DNA from: Actinophytocola gossypii
GTDB taxonomy: Bacteria; Actinomycetota; Actinomycetes; Mycobacteriales; Pseudonocardiaceae
Direction of reading: 5' to 3'
Assembly (NCBI RefSeq): GCF_025165815.1
Contig: NZ_JAFFZE010000011.1
Location: forward strand, 106,631 to 170,630
DNA: 64,000 nucleotides
The translations under genes were made by a program, and so were the position numbers. How positions within the stretch are numbered: the stretch's first letter is position 1; each line of letters begins with the position of its first letter. Shown here in pieces: positions 55,133-64,000 of the stretch. The notes under the pieces are model-generated. The model saw only the letters and a list, made by a program, of their open reading frames with translations. It did not search any database and had not been told where the DNA came from.

Positions 55133-55274
55133 AACCAGTCGATGAGTCTAGGAGGTGCGCCGAACCGTCCCACCATGTGGTGAGCCAACCGACAGCCGTC
55201 CGGTGCGCGGCGTCCGTGACCTGCGGTACGCCCTTCCGGGGCGTCCCACGTACTGGTACATCGACCGCGGTCGG

Positions 55275-55568
55275 TCACCAGGGCTCGTCGAACTCCCCGG
55301 CCTTGGCGCCCGCCACGAACGCGTCCCACTCGGACTCGGTGAACACCAGCACGGTGTCGTCCGGGCCGGTGTGCTTCGAGTTCCGCATGGCGATGTAGGT
55401 CTTGCCGTCGGTGTGCGGCACGAACGCGATCTCGACGTACTCCCCGTCGGGATCGGCGTCCGGCTCGGCGGCCCGCTGCCACTCGGCGTCGGTCAGGTCC
55501 AGCTTGCCGCGCACGTGGGCCTTGTCGTCGTAGATCGGCGCGCTGGCGCGCGTCCCCTCGTCACTCAC
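55275..55568 (-). CDS. DUF397 domain protein
   Basis: A 97-residue protein ending in the DUF397 signature YIAMRNSKHTGPDDTVLVFTESEWDAFVAGAKAGEFD. It has a longer, acidic N-terminal part than the small DUF397 protein at 16839 and no adjacent helix-turn-helix gene. GTG 55568 is preferred to the upstream TTG because TAGGTT sits 7 bases before it, a probable leaderless start. The 183 bases between it and serA hold only the palindrome and the promoter. Confidence 0.85.
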   Translation of the reverse strand: MSDEGTRASAPIYDDKAHVRGKLDLTDAEWQRAAEPDADPDGEYVEIAFVPHTDGKTYIAMRNSKHTGPDDTVLVFTESEWDAFVAGAKAGEFDEPW

Positions 55569-55628
55569 GGCGACCAACCTACAACGGAAGTCCAGGGTTG
55601 GTGGCCCGAGGCCCGTGACCGCGCCTGG

Positions 55629-56333
55629 TCACACTCTCGGCAGGAAGGCGGCGACCTCGGCTATCGCGTCCAGGGAGTCGTGGTCGAACTGTCCGCCCAG
55701 AGCGTTCTCGGCCTCGGCGACGGTGACAGCTGTCCCGTCGCGATCACTGCCGTACCGAAGCCCCGTGAAGGTGATCTCGCCCAGATCCAGCAGCGGCCCG
55801 CCGAGCGGCGTGATATCGCCGCTGCCGTGCACGTCCATCAGCTCGCGGAACGCACGCGCGGTCGCACTGTTACGCAGGCCGATCCAGGCCACCGACACCA
55901 CCGCGACGTTCCCCGCCTCGTCTGCCACCGCAAACAACACGCGCTCCAGGAAGGTGCAGCGATGCCTGGCGAGGAAAGTTCGCACCTGCCCGAACGACGC
56001 CACCACGCAGGAGACCTGCTGTCTGGGTGTGCGCTTGACCTGCCGCAGCCCCATGCGTTGCCAGGCCCGCCCTGGCTCGCCTCGACGTGCGGACTTCTGC
56101 CCCTCGGTCTTTCGCACCCGCAACTGCGCCGACGAGCCACCCAACCGCACGGACCCGACTCCGGTCTGAACGCTGACCTGCCCACCCGCAGTGCCGCCGC
56201 CAACGCCCACCGAGGCGATCCCACCACCCGAGGCGATCATGCCCAGCACCACGGCGCCCACGACCACGGCGCCCTTGCCACCGCCACGGATTGGTCTGAC
56301 CCGGCCCTGCTTGTCGGTGTAGAAGTCCGGCAC
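55629..56333 (-). CDS. Hypothetical protein with N-terminal Gly-rich membrane segment
   Basis: A 234-residue protein. After a short basic start (MPDFYTDKQGRVRPIRGGGKG) there is a Gly/Val-rich hydrophobic stretch (about 22-45), then an Arg-rich part (QKSARRGEPGRAWQRMGLRQVKRT) and a C-terminal globular domain (VRTFLARHRCTFLERVLFAV onwards) with two cysteines. GTG 56333 has GGGAGG 7-12 bases upstream. I do not recognise the family; it may be a single-pass membrane protein. It is followed by the DUF397 gene on the same strand. Confidence 0.6.
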   Translation of the reverse strand: MPDFYTDKQGRVRPIRGGGKGAVVVGAVVLGMIASGGGIASVGVGGGTAGGQVSVQTGVGSVRLGGSSAQLRVRKTEGQKSARRGEPGRAWQRMGLRQVKRTPRQQVSCVVASFGQVRTFLARHRCTFLERVLFAVADEAGNVAVVSVAWIGLRNSATARAFRELMDVHGSGDITPLGGPLLDLGEITFTGLRYGSDRDGTAVTVAEAENALGGQFDHDSLDAIAEVAAFLPRV

Positions 56334-56451
56334 TGCCGCCCTCCCCTACTCGGACCAGCCAGGGTGTAGCCAATCCTGGACGGTACCAACCTGCCGGGAC
56401 GGTCGGGTGGATGACGCGGGATCGCCGGTATCTCTCGCCGGTGATCGACAA

Positions 56452-56488
56452 CCCACTCGCTCCGGAGTCACACCCCGGAGCGAGTGGG
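56452..56488. terminator. Hairpin terminator after ilvC
   Basis: CCCACTCGCTCCGG (56452-56465) and CCGGAGCGAGTGGG (56475-56488) form a perfect 14-base stem with a 9-base loop. It lies 7 bases beyond the ilvC stop codon on the minus strand and ends the ilvB-ilvN-ilvC operon, with no T-run. Confidence 0.82.
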
Positions 56489-56495
56489 CACGAAC

Positions 56496-58044
<1,549 letters not shown>

Positions 58045-58049
58045 GGGTA

Positions 58050-59921
58050 TCAGTCCTCGTCGAACAGCGGTCGAATGCCGCGCGCGGCCATGATCTCGTC
58101 GTTGCCGGTGCCCGCGGCGACCATCGGCCACACCTGGGCGTCCTTGCCCACCACGAAGTCGATCACGACCGGCCGGTCGTTGATCTCCATCGCGCGCTGG
58201 ATCACCGTGTCGACGTCCTCTTTGGACTCACAGCGTAGCCCGGCGCAGCCGAGCGCCTCCGCCAGCAGGGTGAAGTCCGGGATCCGGTGCTTGTGCGTGC
58301 CGAGGTCGGTCTGCGAGTAGCGCTCCGAGTAGAACAGGTTCTGCCACTGCCGGACCATGCCCAGGTTGCCGTTGTTGATCACGGCGACCTTGATCGGCGC
58401 GCCCTCGATCGCGCACGTCGCCAGTTCCTGGTTGGTCATCTGGAAACAGCCGTCGCCGTCGATCGCCCACACGACCTTGTCCGGCTGGCCGAACTTGGCG
58501 CCCATCGCGGCCGGCACCGCGAAGCCCATGGTGCCGAGGCCCCCGGAGTTGATCCAGGTGCACGGGTTCTCGTAGGAGATGAACTGCGCGGCCCACATCT
58601 GGTGCTGGCCGACCCCGGCCGTGTACACCGCCTCCGGGCCGGCGATGGCGCCGATCCGCTCGATCACGTACTGCGGGGACAGCGCGCCGTCGCTCGGCCA
58701 CTCGTAACCCAGCGGGAAGGTCTCCCGGAGCCCGTCGAGCTGCTGCCACCACGCGGTCAGGTCGGTCCGGCCGCCATCGTCGCCGCCGCCGTGCTCGGTG
58801 CGCACGGCGGCGGTCAGCTCGGTGATGATCTCCTTGCAGTCACCGACGATCGGCACGTCGGCGCGGCGGTTCTTGGAGATCTCGGCCGGGTCGATGTCGG
58901 CGTGCACGATCCGCGCGTCCGGCGCGAACGAGGACAGCTGGCCGGTCACCCGGTCGTCGAACCTGGCGCCGAGCGCGACCAGCAGGTCCGCCTTCTGCAT
59001 CGCGGCGACCGCGGCCACCGAGCCGTGCATGCCGGGCATCCCGAGGTGCTGGCGGTGCGAGTCGGGGAACGCGCCGCGGGCCATCAGCGTGGTCACCACG
59101 GGGATCCCGGTCAGCTCCGCCAGCGCGCGCAGCTCGGCGGACGCCTCGGCCTTGAGCACGCCGCCGCCGACGTAGAACACCGGCCGGCGGGCACCGGCGA
59201 TGAGCTTCGCCGCCTCGCGGACCTGCTTGCCGTGCGGGCGGGTGGTCGGCCGGTAGCCGGGCAGCCGCAGCTCCGGCGGCCAGGAGAACGACGTGGTCTC
59301 CTGCAGCACGTCCTTCGGGATGTCGACGAGCACCGGGCCCGGCCGGCCGGTGGCGGCGAGGTGGAACGCCTCGGCGATGGTCTTCGGGATCTCCGCGGGG
59401 TCGGTGACCAGGAAGTTGTGCTTGGTGATCGGGAGCGTGATGCCGCAGATGTCGGCTTCCTGGAAGGCGTCGGTGCCGATCAGCGCGCGGGACTGCTGGC
59501 CGGTGATCGCGACGACCGGGACCGAGTCCATGTTGGCGTCGGCGAGCGGGGTGACCAGGTTGGTCGCGCCGGGGCCCGAGGTCGCCATGCAGACGCCGAC
59601 CCGGCCGGTGGCCTGTGCGTACCCGGTGGCGGCGTGGCCCGCGCCCTGCTCGTGGCGCACCAGGACGTGCCGGACCTTGGTCGAGTCGAGCAGCGGGTCG
59701 TAGGCGGGCAGGATCGTGCCGCCGGGAATGCCGAACACCACCTCGACACCCACCGACTCGAGCGACCGGACGAGCGACTGGGCACCCGTCACCCGAACGG
59801 GTGTTCCGGTCGGCGGCGCTGGCTTGGGTCGGGCTCCCGGGGACCGGACCGGTCCCGGTGTGGCGACCGGGGTCGGACCGGGAGTCGGGCCCGGTGTCGG
59901 ACGCTGTGTCGCACTGGTCAT
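58050..59921 (-). CDS. ilvB: Acetolactate synthase catalytic subunit
   Basis: A 623-residue anabolic acetolactate synthase. After a Pro-rich N-terminus (1-42) come the Pyr domain with catalytic E91 in [19 protein letters not shown], the FAD-binding domain and the PP domain with [15 protein letters not shown] and [12 protein letters not shown]. It makes acetolactate for valine/leucine and acetohydroxybutyrate for isoleucine, with IlvN as partner. ATG 59921 is preferred to ATG 59972, which lies against the attenuator terminator. Expression is controlled by the leader peptide and terminator at 59974-60083. Confidence 0.96.
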   Translation of the reverse strand: MTSATQRPTPGPTPGPTPVATPGPVRSPGARPKPAPPTGTPVRVTGAQSLVRSLESVGVEVVFGIPGGTILPAYDPLLDSTKVRHVLVRHEQGAGHAATGYAQATGRVGVCMATSGPGATNLVTPLADANMDSVPVVAITGQQSRALIGTDAFQEADICGITLPITKHNFLVTDPAEIPKTIAEAFHLAATGRPGPVLVDIPKDVLQETTSFSWPPELRLPGYRPTTRPHGKQVREAAKLIAGARRPVFYVGGGVLKAEASAELRALAELTGIPVVTTLMARGAFPDSHRQHLGMPGMHGSVAAVAAMQKADLLVALGARFDDRVTGQLSSFAPDARIVHADIDPAEISKNRRADVPIVGDCKEIITELTAAVRTEHGGGDDGGRTDLTAWWQQLDGLRETFPLGYEWPSDGALSPQYVIERIGAIAGPEAVYTAGVGQHQMWAAQFISYENPCTWINSGGLGTMGFAVPAAMGAKFGQPDKVVWAIDGDGCFQMTNQELATCAIEGAPIKVAVINNGNLGMVRQWQNLFYSERYSQTDLGTHKHRIPDFTLLAEALGCAGLRCESKEDVDTVIQRAMEINDRPVVIDFVVGKDAQVWPMVAAGTGNDEIMAARGIRPLFDED

Positions 59922-59973
59922 CGGCTTCTGCCTCTGGGGTGTAGTGGGCTCGCGACTCAGGCTCTCACGCATG

Positions 59974-60051
59974 AAAAAACCCCCGCCGACCAGTGGTCGT
60001 ACGAGGGTCGCGCGTTCGACGCAGCCTGAGCTTCCTCAGCGTCGAACGCGC
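59974..60051 (-). promoter_or_regulatory. Attenuator of ilvB: 13-base hairpin and terminator
   Basis: On the minus strand GCGCGTTCGACGC (60051-60039, inside the leader peptide) pairs perfectly with GCGTCGAACGCGC (60022-60010), enclosing a CTGAGG/GCTCAG inner pair. It is followed at once by a terminator-like hairpin built on CGACCA-C-TGGTCG (59987-59999) with outer C/G runs and then six T residues (59979-59974). The order matches the cimA attenuator. The antiterminator pairing could not be fixed by eye. Confidence 0.8.
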
Positions 60052-60083
60052 TGGGGAAGTACGAGACCGGTCTGCTGGGGCAC
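60036..60083 (-). CDS. ilvB leader peptide with Leu-Val-Leu codons
   Basis: GTG 60083 to TGA 60036-60038 encodes MPQQTGLVLPQRVRR. The central CTC GTA CTT (Leu-Val-Leu), using codons that are rare in this GC-rich genome, and a later Val codon (GTT) are likely control codons for branched-chain amino acid supply. The frame ends within the large leader hairpin. Leader peptides with Leu/Val/Ile codons precede ilvB in other actinobacteria such as Corynebacterium. Confidence 0.75.
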   Translation of the reverse strand: MPQQTGLVLPQRVRR

Positions 60084-60169
60084 GCCAGCAGACGTTAGTG
60101 CGTTCGCAGTACAGCGTCAACTCAGTGGGACGCGCATCCCACTACTTGGGCAGTGGCACAATCGGTGGG

Positions 60170-60613
60170 GTGACCACCACGCAGCAGCGGCAGCTGCCGT
60201 CCCGTCTCGTGTTCCGGACACCCGCGACCGCGGTGCTCGGCGCGTTGCTGCTCGCCGTGGCCGCGATCCCGTTCGCGTTCGCCGCGCCCTGGCTGTTCCT
60301 CGTCTTCCTGGTGCCGATCGCCGCGATCGTGCTGGTGCTGCGGCTGCGCACCACCGCTGACGCCGACGGCCTGGTGGCGCGCACCACGTTCGGCCGCCAC
60401 GAGCTGCCGTGGGGCGAGATCAGGGCGCTGCGGGTGTCCGAGCGGTCCTGGGTGCGCGCGGTGCTCGCGGACGGGAAGGAGCAGCCGCTGCCCACGGTCC
60501 GCACGCGGCACCTGCCCGCCCTCGCCCTGATCAGCGGCGGCCGGCTGGACGATCCCACCGAGCCGCGCGCTGCCGCGCCCGAGAAGGCCGCAGATCCCGA
60601 AGACGAGAACTGA
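60170..60613 (+). CDS. PH domain membrane protein, Cfp6-like
   Basis: A 147-residue protein with two membrane helices (about 20-58) and a small PH domain ([32 protein letters not shown]). It corresponds to the mycobacterial Cfp6 protein (Rv3004), which is likewise divergent from ilvB. GTG 60170 has CACAAT 7 bases upstream (leaderless). Function is unknown. The ilvD gene starts 11 bases after its stop codon. Confidence 0.82.
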   Translation: MTTTQQRQLPSRLVFRTPATAVLGALLLAVAAIPFAFAAPWLFLVFLVPIAAIVLVLRLRTTADADGLVARTTFGRHELPWGEIRALRVSERSWVRAVLADGKEQPLPTVRTRHLPALALISGGRLDDPTEPRAAAPEKAADPEDEN

Positions 60614-60624
60614 CTGGAGGAGCC

Positions 60625-62469
60625 GTGCCAGAGCTCCGTTCCCGCATCACGACCCACGGCCGCAACGCCGCCGGCGCCCGCGCCCTGTGGCGCGCCACCG
60701 GCATGACCGACGGCGACTTCGGCAAGCCGATCGTGGCGATCGCCAACTCCTACACCCAGTTCGTGCCGGGTCACGTGCACCTGCGCGACCTCGGGGACAT
60801 CGTCGCCGACGCCGTCAAGGAGGCCGGCGGCACCGCGCGCGAGTTCCACACCATCGCCGTCGACGACGGCATCGCGATGGGCCACGGCGGGATGCTGTAC
60901 TCGCTGCCCAGCCGCGAGATCATCGCCGACAGCGTGGAGTACATGGTCAACGCGCACGCGGCGGACGCGCTGGTGTGCATCTCGAACTGCGACAAGATCA
61001 CGCCGGGGATGCTCAACGCCGCGATGCGCCTGAACATCCCGACGGTGTTCGTCTCGGGTGGCCCGATGGAGGCCGGCAAGGCGGTCGTCGTCGACGGCGT
61101 CACGCACCCGTCGTCGGACCTGATCACCGCGATCGCCGCGTCGGCGAACGAGCGGGTCGACGAGCTGGGGCTGTCCGCGGTGGAGCAGTCGGCGTGTCCG
61201 ACGTGTGGTTCGTGCTCGGGGATGTTCACCGCGAACTCGATGAACTGCCTGACCGAGGCGCTCGGCCTCGCCCTGCCCGGCAACGGCTCGACGCTGGCCA
61301 CGCACGCCGCCCGCCGCGACCTGTTCTCCCGGGCCGGGACGACCGTGATGGAGCTGGCCAAGCGCTACTACGGCGAGGACGACGCGTCCGTGCTGCCGCG
61401 CGCGGTGGCCACCAGGGAGGCGTTCGAGAACGCGATGGCCCTGGACATGGCGATGGGCGGCTCGACGAACACGGTGCTGCACATCCTGGCCGCGGCCCGC
61501 GAGGGCGAGGTGGACTTCACCCTGGCCGACATCGACGCGATCAGCAGGCGGGTGCCGTGCCTGTCGAAGGTCAGCCCGAACTCCGACTACCACATGGAGG
61601 ACGTGCACCGGGCCGGCGGCATCCCCGCGATCCTGGGTGAGCTGTGGCGTGCCGGGGCGCTCAACGAGGGCGTGCACACCATCCACAGCCCGACGCTGGA
61701 GTCGTGGCTGTCGGCGTGGGACATCCGCGCCGAGTCCCCGTCGCCGGAGGCCATCGAGCTGTACCACGCCGCGCCGGGCGGGGTCCGCACCACGAAGGCG
61801 TTCTCGACGGAGAACCGCTGGTCGTCCCTGGACACCGACGCGGCCGGGGGCTGCATCCGGGACAAGGCGCACGCGTACACCGCCGAGGGCGGCCTGGCCG
61901 TGCTGCGCGGCAACCTGGCCGAGAACGGCGCGGTGATCAAGGCGGCCGGGATCGACGAGGAGCTGTTCCGCTTCGAGGGCCCGGCGAGGGTCGTGGAGAG
62001 CCAGGAGCAGGCGGTGTCGGCGATCCTGGGCAAGGAGGTCCAGCCCGGCGAGGTGCTGGTCGTGCGCTACGAGGGCCCGGCCGGTGGTCCCGGGATGCAG
62101 GAGATGCTGCACCCGACCGCGTTCCTCAAGGGCGCCGGCCTCGGCAAGAAGTGCGCCCTGATCACCGACGGCCGGTTCTCCGGCGGCACGTCCGGGCTGT
62201 CCATCGGCCACATCTCCCCCGAAGCGGCGGGCGGCGGCCTGATCGGCCTGGTCGAGAACGGCGACCACATCGTCATCGACGTGCACGAACGCCGCCTGGA
62301 GCTCCAGGTCCCCGAGGAGGTCCTGGCCGACCGCCGAGCCAAGATGGAGTCGAGCGAACGGCCGTGGCAGCCGAAGGACCGCCAACGCCCGGTGACCGCG
62401 GCGTTGCGTGCCTACGCCCGCCTGACCACGGACGCCGCACAGGGCGCGGTCCGCGACGTCGACCGCTGA
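60625..62469 (+). CDS. ilvD: Dihydroxyacid dehydratase
   Basis: A 614-residue Fe-S enzyme that converts dihydroxyacids to 2-oxoacids, the third common step of valine/isoleucine synthesis. Cluster cysteines lie in [10 protein letters not shown] (C122) and [10 protein letters not shown] (C191, C194 and C197), with the active-site block [23 protein letters not shown] near the C-terminus. GTG 60625 has GGAGGA 4-9 bases upstream. It is co-directional with the PH-domain gene and divergent from the ilvBNC operon, so it has its own promoter and is not controlled by the ilvB attenuator. Confidence 0.96.
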   Translation: MPELRSRITTHGRNAAGARALWRATGMTDGDFGKPIVAIANSYTQFVPGHVHLRDLGDIVADAVKEAGGTAREFHTIAVDDGIAMGHGGMLYSLPSREIIADSVEYMVNAHAADALVCISNCDKITPGMLNAAMRLNIPTVFVSGGPMEAGKAVVVDGVTHPSSDLITAIAASANERVDELGLSAVEQSACPTCGSCSGMFTANSMNCLTEALGLALPGNGSTLATHAARRDLFSRAGTTVMELAKRYYGEDDASVLPRAVATREAFENAMALDMAMGGSTNTVLHILAAAREGEVDFTLADIDAISRRVPCLSKVSPNSDYHMEDVHRAGGIPAILGELWRAGALNEGVHTIHSPTLESWLSAWDIRAESPSPEAIELYHAAPGGVRTTKAFSTENRWSSLDTDAAGGCIRDKAHAYTAEGGLAVLRGNLAENGAVIKAAGIDEELFRFEGPARVVESQEQAVSAILGKEVQPGEVLVVRYEGPAGGPGMQEMLHPTAFLKGAGLGKKCALITDGRFSGGTSGLSIGHISPEAAGGGLIGLVENGDHIVIDVHERRLELQVPEEVLADRRAKMESSERPWQPKDRQRPVTAALRAYARLTTDAAQGAVRDVDR

Positions 62470-62475
62470 TCTCGG

Positions 62476-63256
62476 TCAGTTCGCCGGGTACAGCAACGGC
62501 CGCTGCGGCTCCACGTCCGCCGATGGCGGTTGGTCGAGCACGCCGATGACGGACTCGGCGAGGGTCACCACCTTGGCGCAGTCGGGAGCGCTCACGCGCA
62601 CCTGGTAGTCGGGGGTCTCGGCGAAACGAGCGGGGAACGGGCCCTGACGCCAGTAGATGTCGCAGGACTCGTCCTCCTCGTACATCCGGACCGACTTGCC
62701 GCCGATGGTCCTCGTTTCGGGCCGCTCCTGTGAGCGGACGACGTTGTCGAACGTGACGAATCCAGAATGCGCCGTGGAGAGGTCCCCGCAGTTCGACAGC
62801 TTGCTCCCGAGCAGCTTGGATCGGTCGACGTCGGGATCCACCGCAGCGGCCAGCACCGAGCACGCGTCCCACATCGGATCCATGCGAACCGCCTCCGGCC
62901 TGCTCAGCACGGACGCCGCGGCGCCCGCGAGATCGGAGGCGGTCCGGCAAGCGCCGGCCTTCTTGTACGGGTTGTACGAAAGCCGAATCGCCAGATCGGA
63001 ACTGACCGGCAGGAAGACGTCGCACGCGTAACCGTCGTCCTTGACGAACGCAGCTGCCCCACCGACCGCCCGACCCAGCATCCGGTCACGCATCTTCTGA
63101 TCCAGCCCGACAACCTCCACGACGAAAGTTCCTGCCGGCCCCTCCACGAAGCAATAAAACGGGTCCCAAGTGTGCAACGTCGTCGACGTGGGGAACACCG
63201 GCGCCGCCGCCATCGCCGCCTCAGCCACCGCACACACATCGAGTCGACGTAACGCC
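62476..63256 (-). pseudogene. Two-repeat DUF3558-like secreted protein, 5' end removed by IS element
   Basis: The remaining about 260 residues contain two similar halves, LRRLDVCAVAEAAMA...SYNPYKKAGAC and DPMWDACSVLAAAVD...CAKVVTLAESVIGVL, each with paired cysteines and the small alpha-beta pattern of DUF3558-type sensor domains of actinobacterial lipoproteins. There is no signal peptide, lipobox or start codon with a ribosome binding site; the frame runs straight into the left end of the IS256-type element at about 63257. It is therefore probably an inactivated gene, unless an internal ATG/GTG is used. It converges on ilvD with 6 bases between the stop codons. Confidence 0.65.
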
Positions 63257-64000
63257 GGGGACTGTTCCAAGATCGGTGTTTCCGGCCCGACACGCCGGGC
63301 TGAGGTCCGGCGGGATGGGCACTGTGAGTGATGACATCGGACCTTGTGAGTCCACGCAAGAGTGACCGGAAGCCGGCGCGGGAGCTGTCGCCGGAGCAGG
63401 CCGCCGCGGCGGCGATGGTGGCCGAGGCCAAGGCTCGAGGGCTGGCGTTGACCGGCCCGGACGGACTGTTGAAGCTGTTTACCAAGAACGTGCTGGAAAC
63501 CGCGCTCAACGAAGAGATGACCGAGCATCTCGGGCATGAGAAGAACCGGGCCGAGCCCGAGCGCGAGTCGGCGAATGTGCGAAACGGTAGCCGGTCGAAG
63601 ACTGTCATTTCGGATGCCGCGGGCGAGGTCGAGATCAGCGTGCCGCGGGATCGGGAGAGCACGTTCGAGCCGCAGATCGTGAAGAAAAGGCAGCGGCGGC
63701 TCGGCGATGTGGATGAGATCGTGCTGTCGTTGTATGCGAAAGGGATGACAACCGGGGAGATCTCCGCGCATTTCGCCGAGATCTACGGTGTGTCGGTCAG
63801 CAAGGAGACGATCTCACGGATCACGGACAAGGTCGTCGCCGAGATGAATGACTGGGCCAACCGGCCATTGGACGCCGTGTACGCGGCGGTGTTCATCGAC
63901 GCGATCGTGGTGAAGGTCCGTGACGGCCAGGTCGCCAACCGACCCGTCTACGCCGCCATCGGCGTGACCGTCGACGGCCGCAAGGACGTGCTGGGGCTAT
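63257..64000 (+). mobile_element. IS256-family insertion sequence, left end, runs off window
   Basis: From about GGGGACTGTTCCAAGATCGG (63257-63276) to the end of the window the sequence leaves the coding context of the neighbouring gene and holds a Mutator-type transposase. The left terminal inverted repeat is probably the GGGACTGTTCCAAGATC stretch, but the right end is outside the window so it cannot be paired. Target duplications cannot be seen. Confidence 0.6.
63331..64000 (+). CDS. IS256-family (Mutator) transposase, 5' part
   Basis: The first 223 residues of a transposase. Typical blocks are FTKNVLETALNEEMTEHLGHEKN, NVRNGSRSKTV, VPRDRESTFEPQIVKKRQRR, VDEIVLSLYAKGMTTGEIS and VSKETISRITDKV. 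The first catalytic Asp is in AVFIDAIVVKVRDG and the sequence stops at VDGRKDVLGL, just before the next conserved Trp. ATG 63331 follows GTGAGTG; GTG 63324 and later starts are possible. It lacks its C-terminal half (second Asp and Glu) in this window. Transposases of this group cut and paste DNA by a DDE mechanism. Confidence 0.93.
   Translation, partial: MTSDLVSPRKSDRKPARELSPEQAAAAAMVAEAKARGLALTGPDGLLKLFTKNVLETALNEEMTEHLGHEKNRAEPERESANVRNGSRSKTVISDAAGEVEISVPRDRESTFEPQIVKKRQRRLGDVDEIVLSLYAKGMTTGEISAHFAEIYGVSVSKETISRITDKVVAEMNDWANRPLDAVYAAVFIDAIVVKVRDGQVANRPVYAAIGVTVDGRKDVLGL

Overview
The window is chromosomal DNA of a high-GC actinobacterium, most likely in the Pseudonocardiaceae (Amycolatopsis/Saccharothrix/Lentzea type). 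The evidence is the very high GC with G/C-ending codons, many GTG starts, a homodimeric aceE, lsr2, the actinobacterial families DUF397, DUF3052 and DUF3145, a PucR regulator beside the fatty acid synthase II genes, and gene orders shared with Mycobacterium and Streptomyces. Genus is an inference. Many genes are preceded by TANNNT placed 6-8 bases before an ATG or GTG, so leaderless transcription seems common.

Layout. (1) 1-6.9 kb: lipoate region, with the 3' end of sucB, a TIGR01777 epimerase, lipB and lipA. Two TetR modules with visible operators lie between lipB and lipA, followed by a DedA protein and a MarR regulator. (2) 7.1-16.8 kb: tRNA-Val, an AhpE-like peroxiredoxin, DUF3052, aceE, a 780-base repeat-rich gap holding six copies of a 22-base tandem repeat, a PucR regulator, then fabD-fabH-acpP-fabF. 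(3) 16.8-21.2 kb: a DUF397/helix-turn-helix pair, small and membrane proteins, DUF3145 and lsr2. (4) 21.2-29.8 kb: accessory metabolism. A four-gene operon encodes two flavin oxidases, a ThDP decarboxylase-like enzyme and an MpaB-type oxygenase. Divergent to it is an Erm-like rRNA methylase behind a 12-codon leader peptide. A LysR/dehydrogenase/RidA cassette follows. (5) 29.7-48.9 kb: PH-domain membrane proteins, a secreted BNR protein, an 1100-residue solenoid protein, MarR/MFS efflux, an acyl-CoA dehydrogenase, a second copy of the 22-base repeat, tex, and several oxidoreductases. (6) 48.9-62.5 kb: branched-chain amino acid and serine biosynthesis (cimA, leuB, serA, ilvC, ilvN, ilvB, ilvD), with leader-peptide attenuators in front of cimA and ilvB. 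(7) 62.5-64 kb: a two-repeat secreted-type gene cut at its 5' end by an IS256-family element that runs off the window.

How the genes work together. LipB and LipA make the lipoyl cofactor used by the SucB E2 upstream. AceE feeds acetyl-CoA to the FabD-FabH-AcpP-FabF chain, and the PucR protein is the probable regulator of that operon through paired inverted repeats upstream of fabD. IlvBN, IlvC and IlvD form the common valine/isoleucine pathway. CimA supplies 2-oxobutyrate precursors from pyruvate, LeuB serves leucine and the citramalate route, and SerA starts serine synthesis. An isoleucine-rich leader before cimA and a Leu-Val-Leu leader before ilvB show that the two ends of this pathway sense different amino acids.

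The points most worth following up are the 22-base repeat family shared by two loci, the erm leader peptide with its basic arrest-type sequence and alternative hairpins, the cimA isoleucine attenuator, the decarboxylase/oxidase operon, and a secreted S1-protease homologue that has lost its whole catalytic triad.
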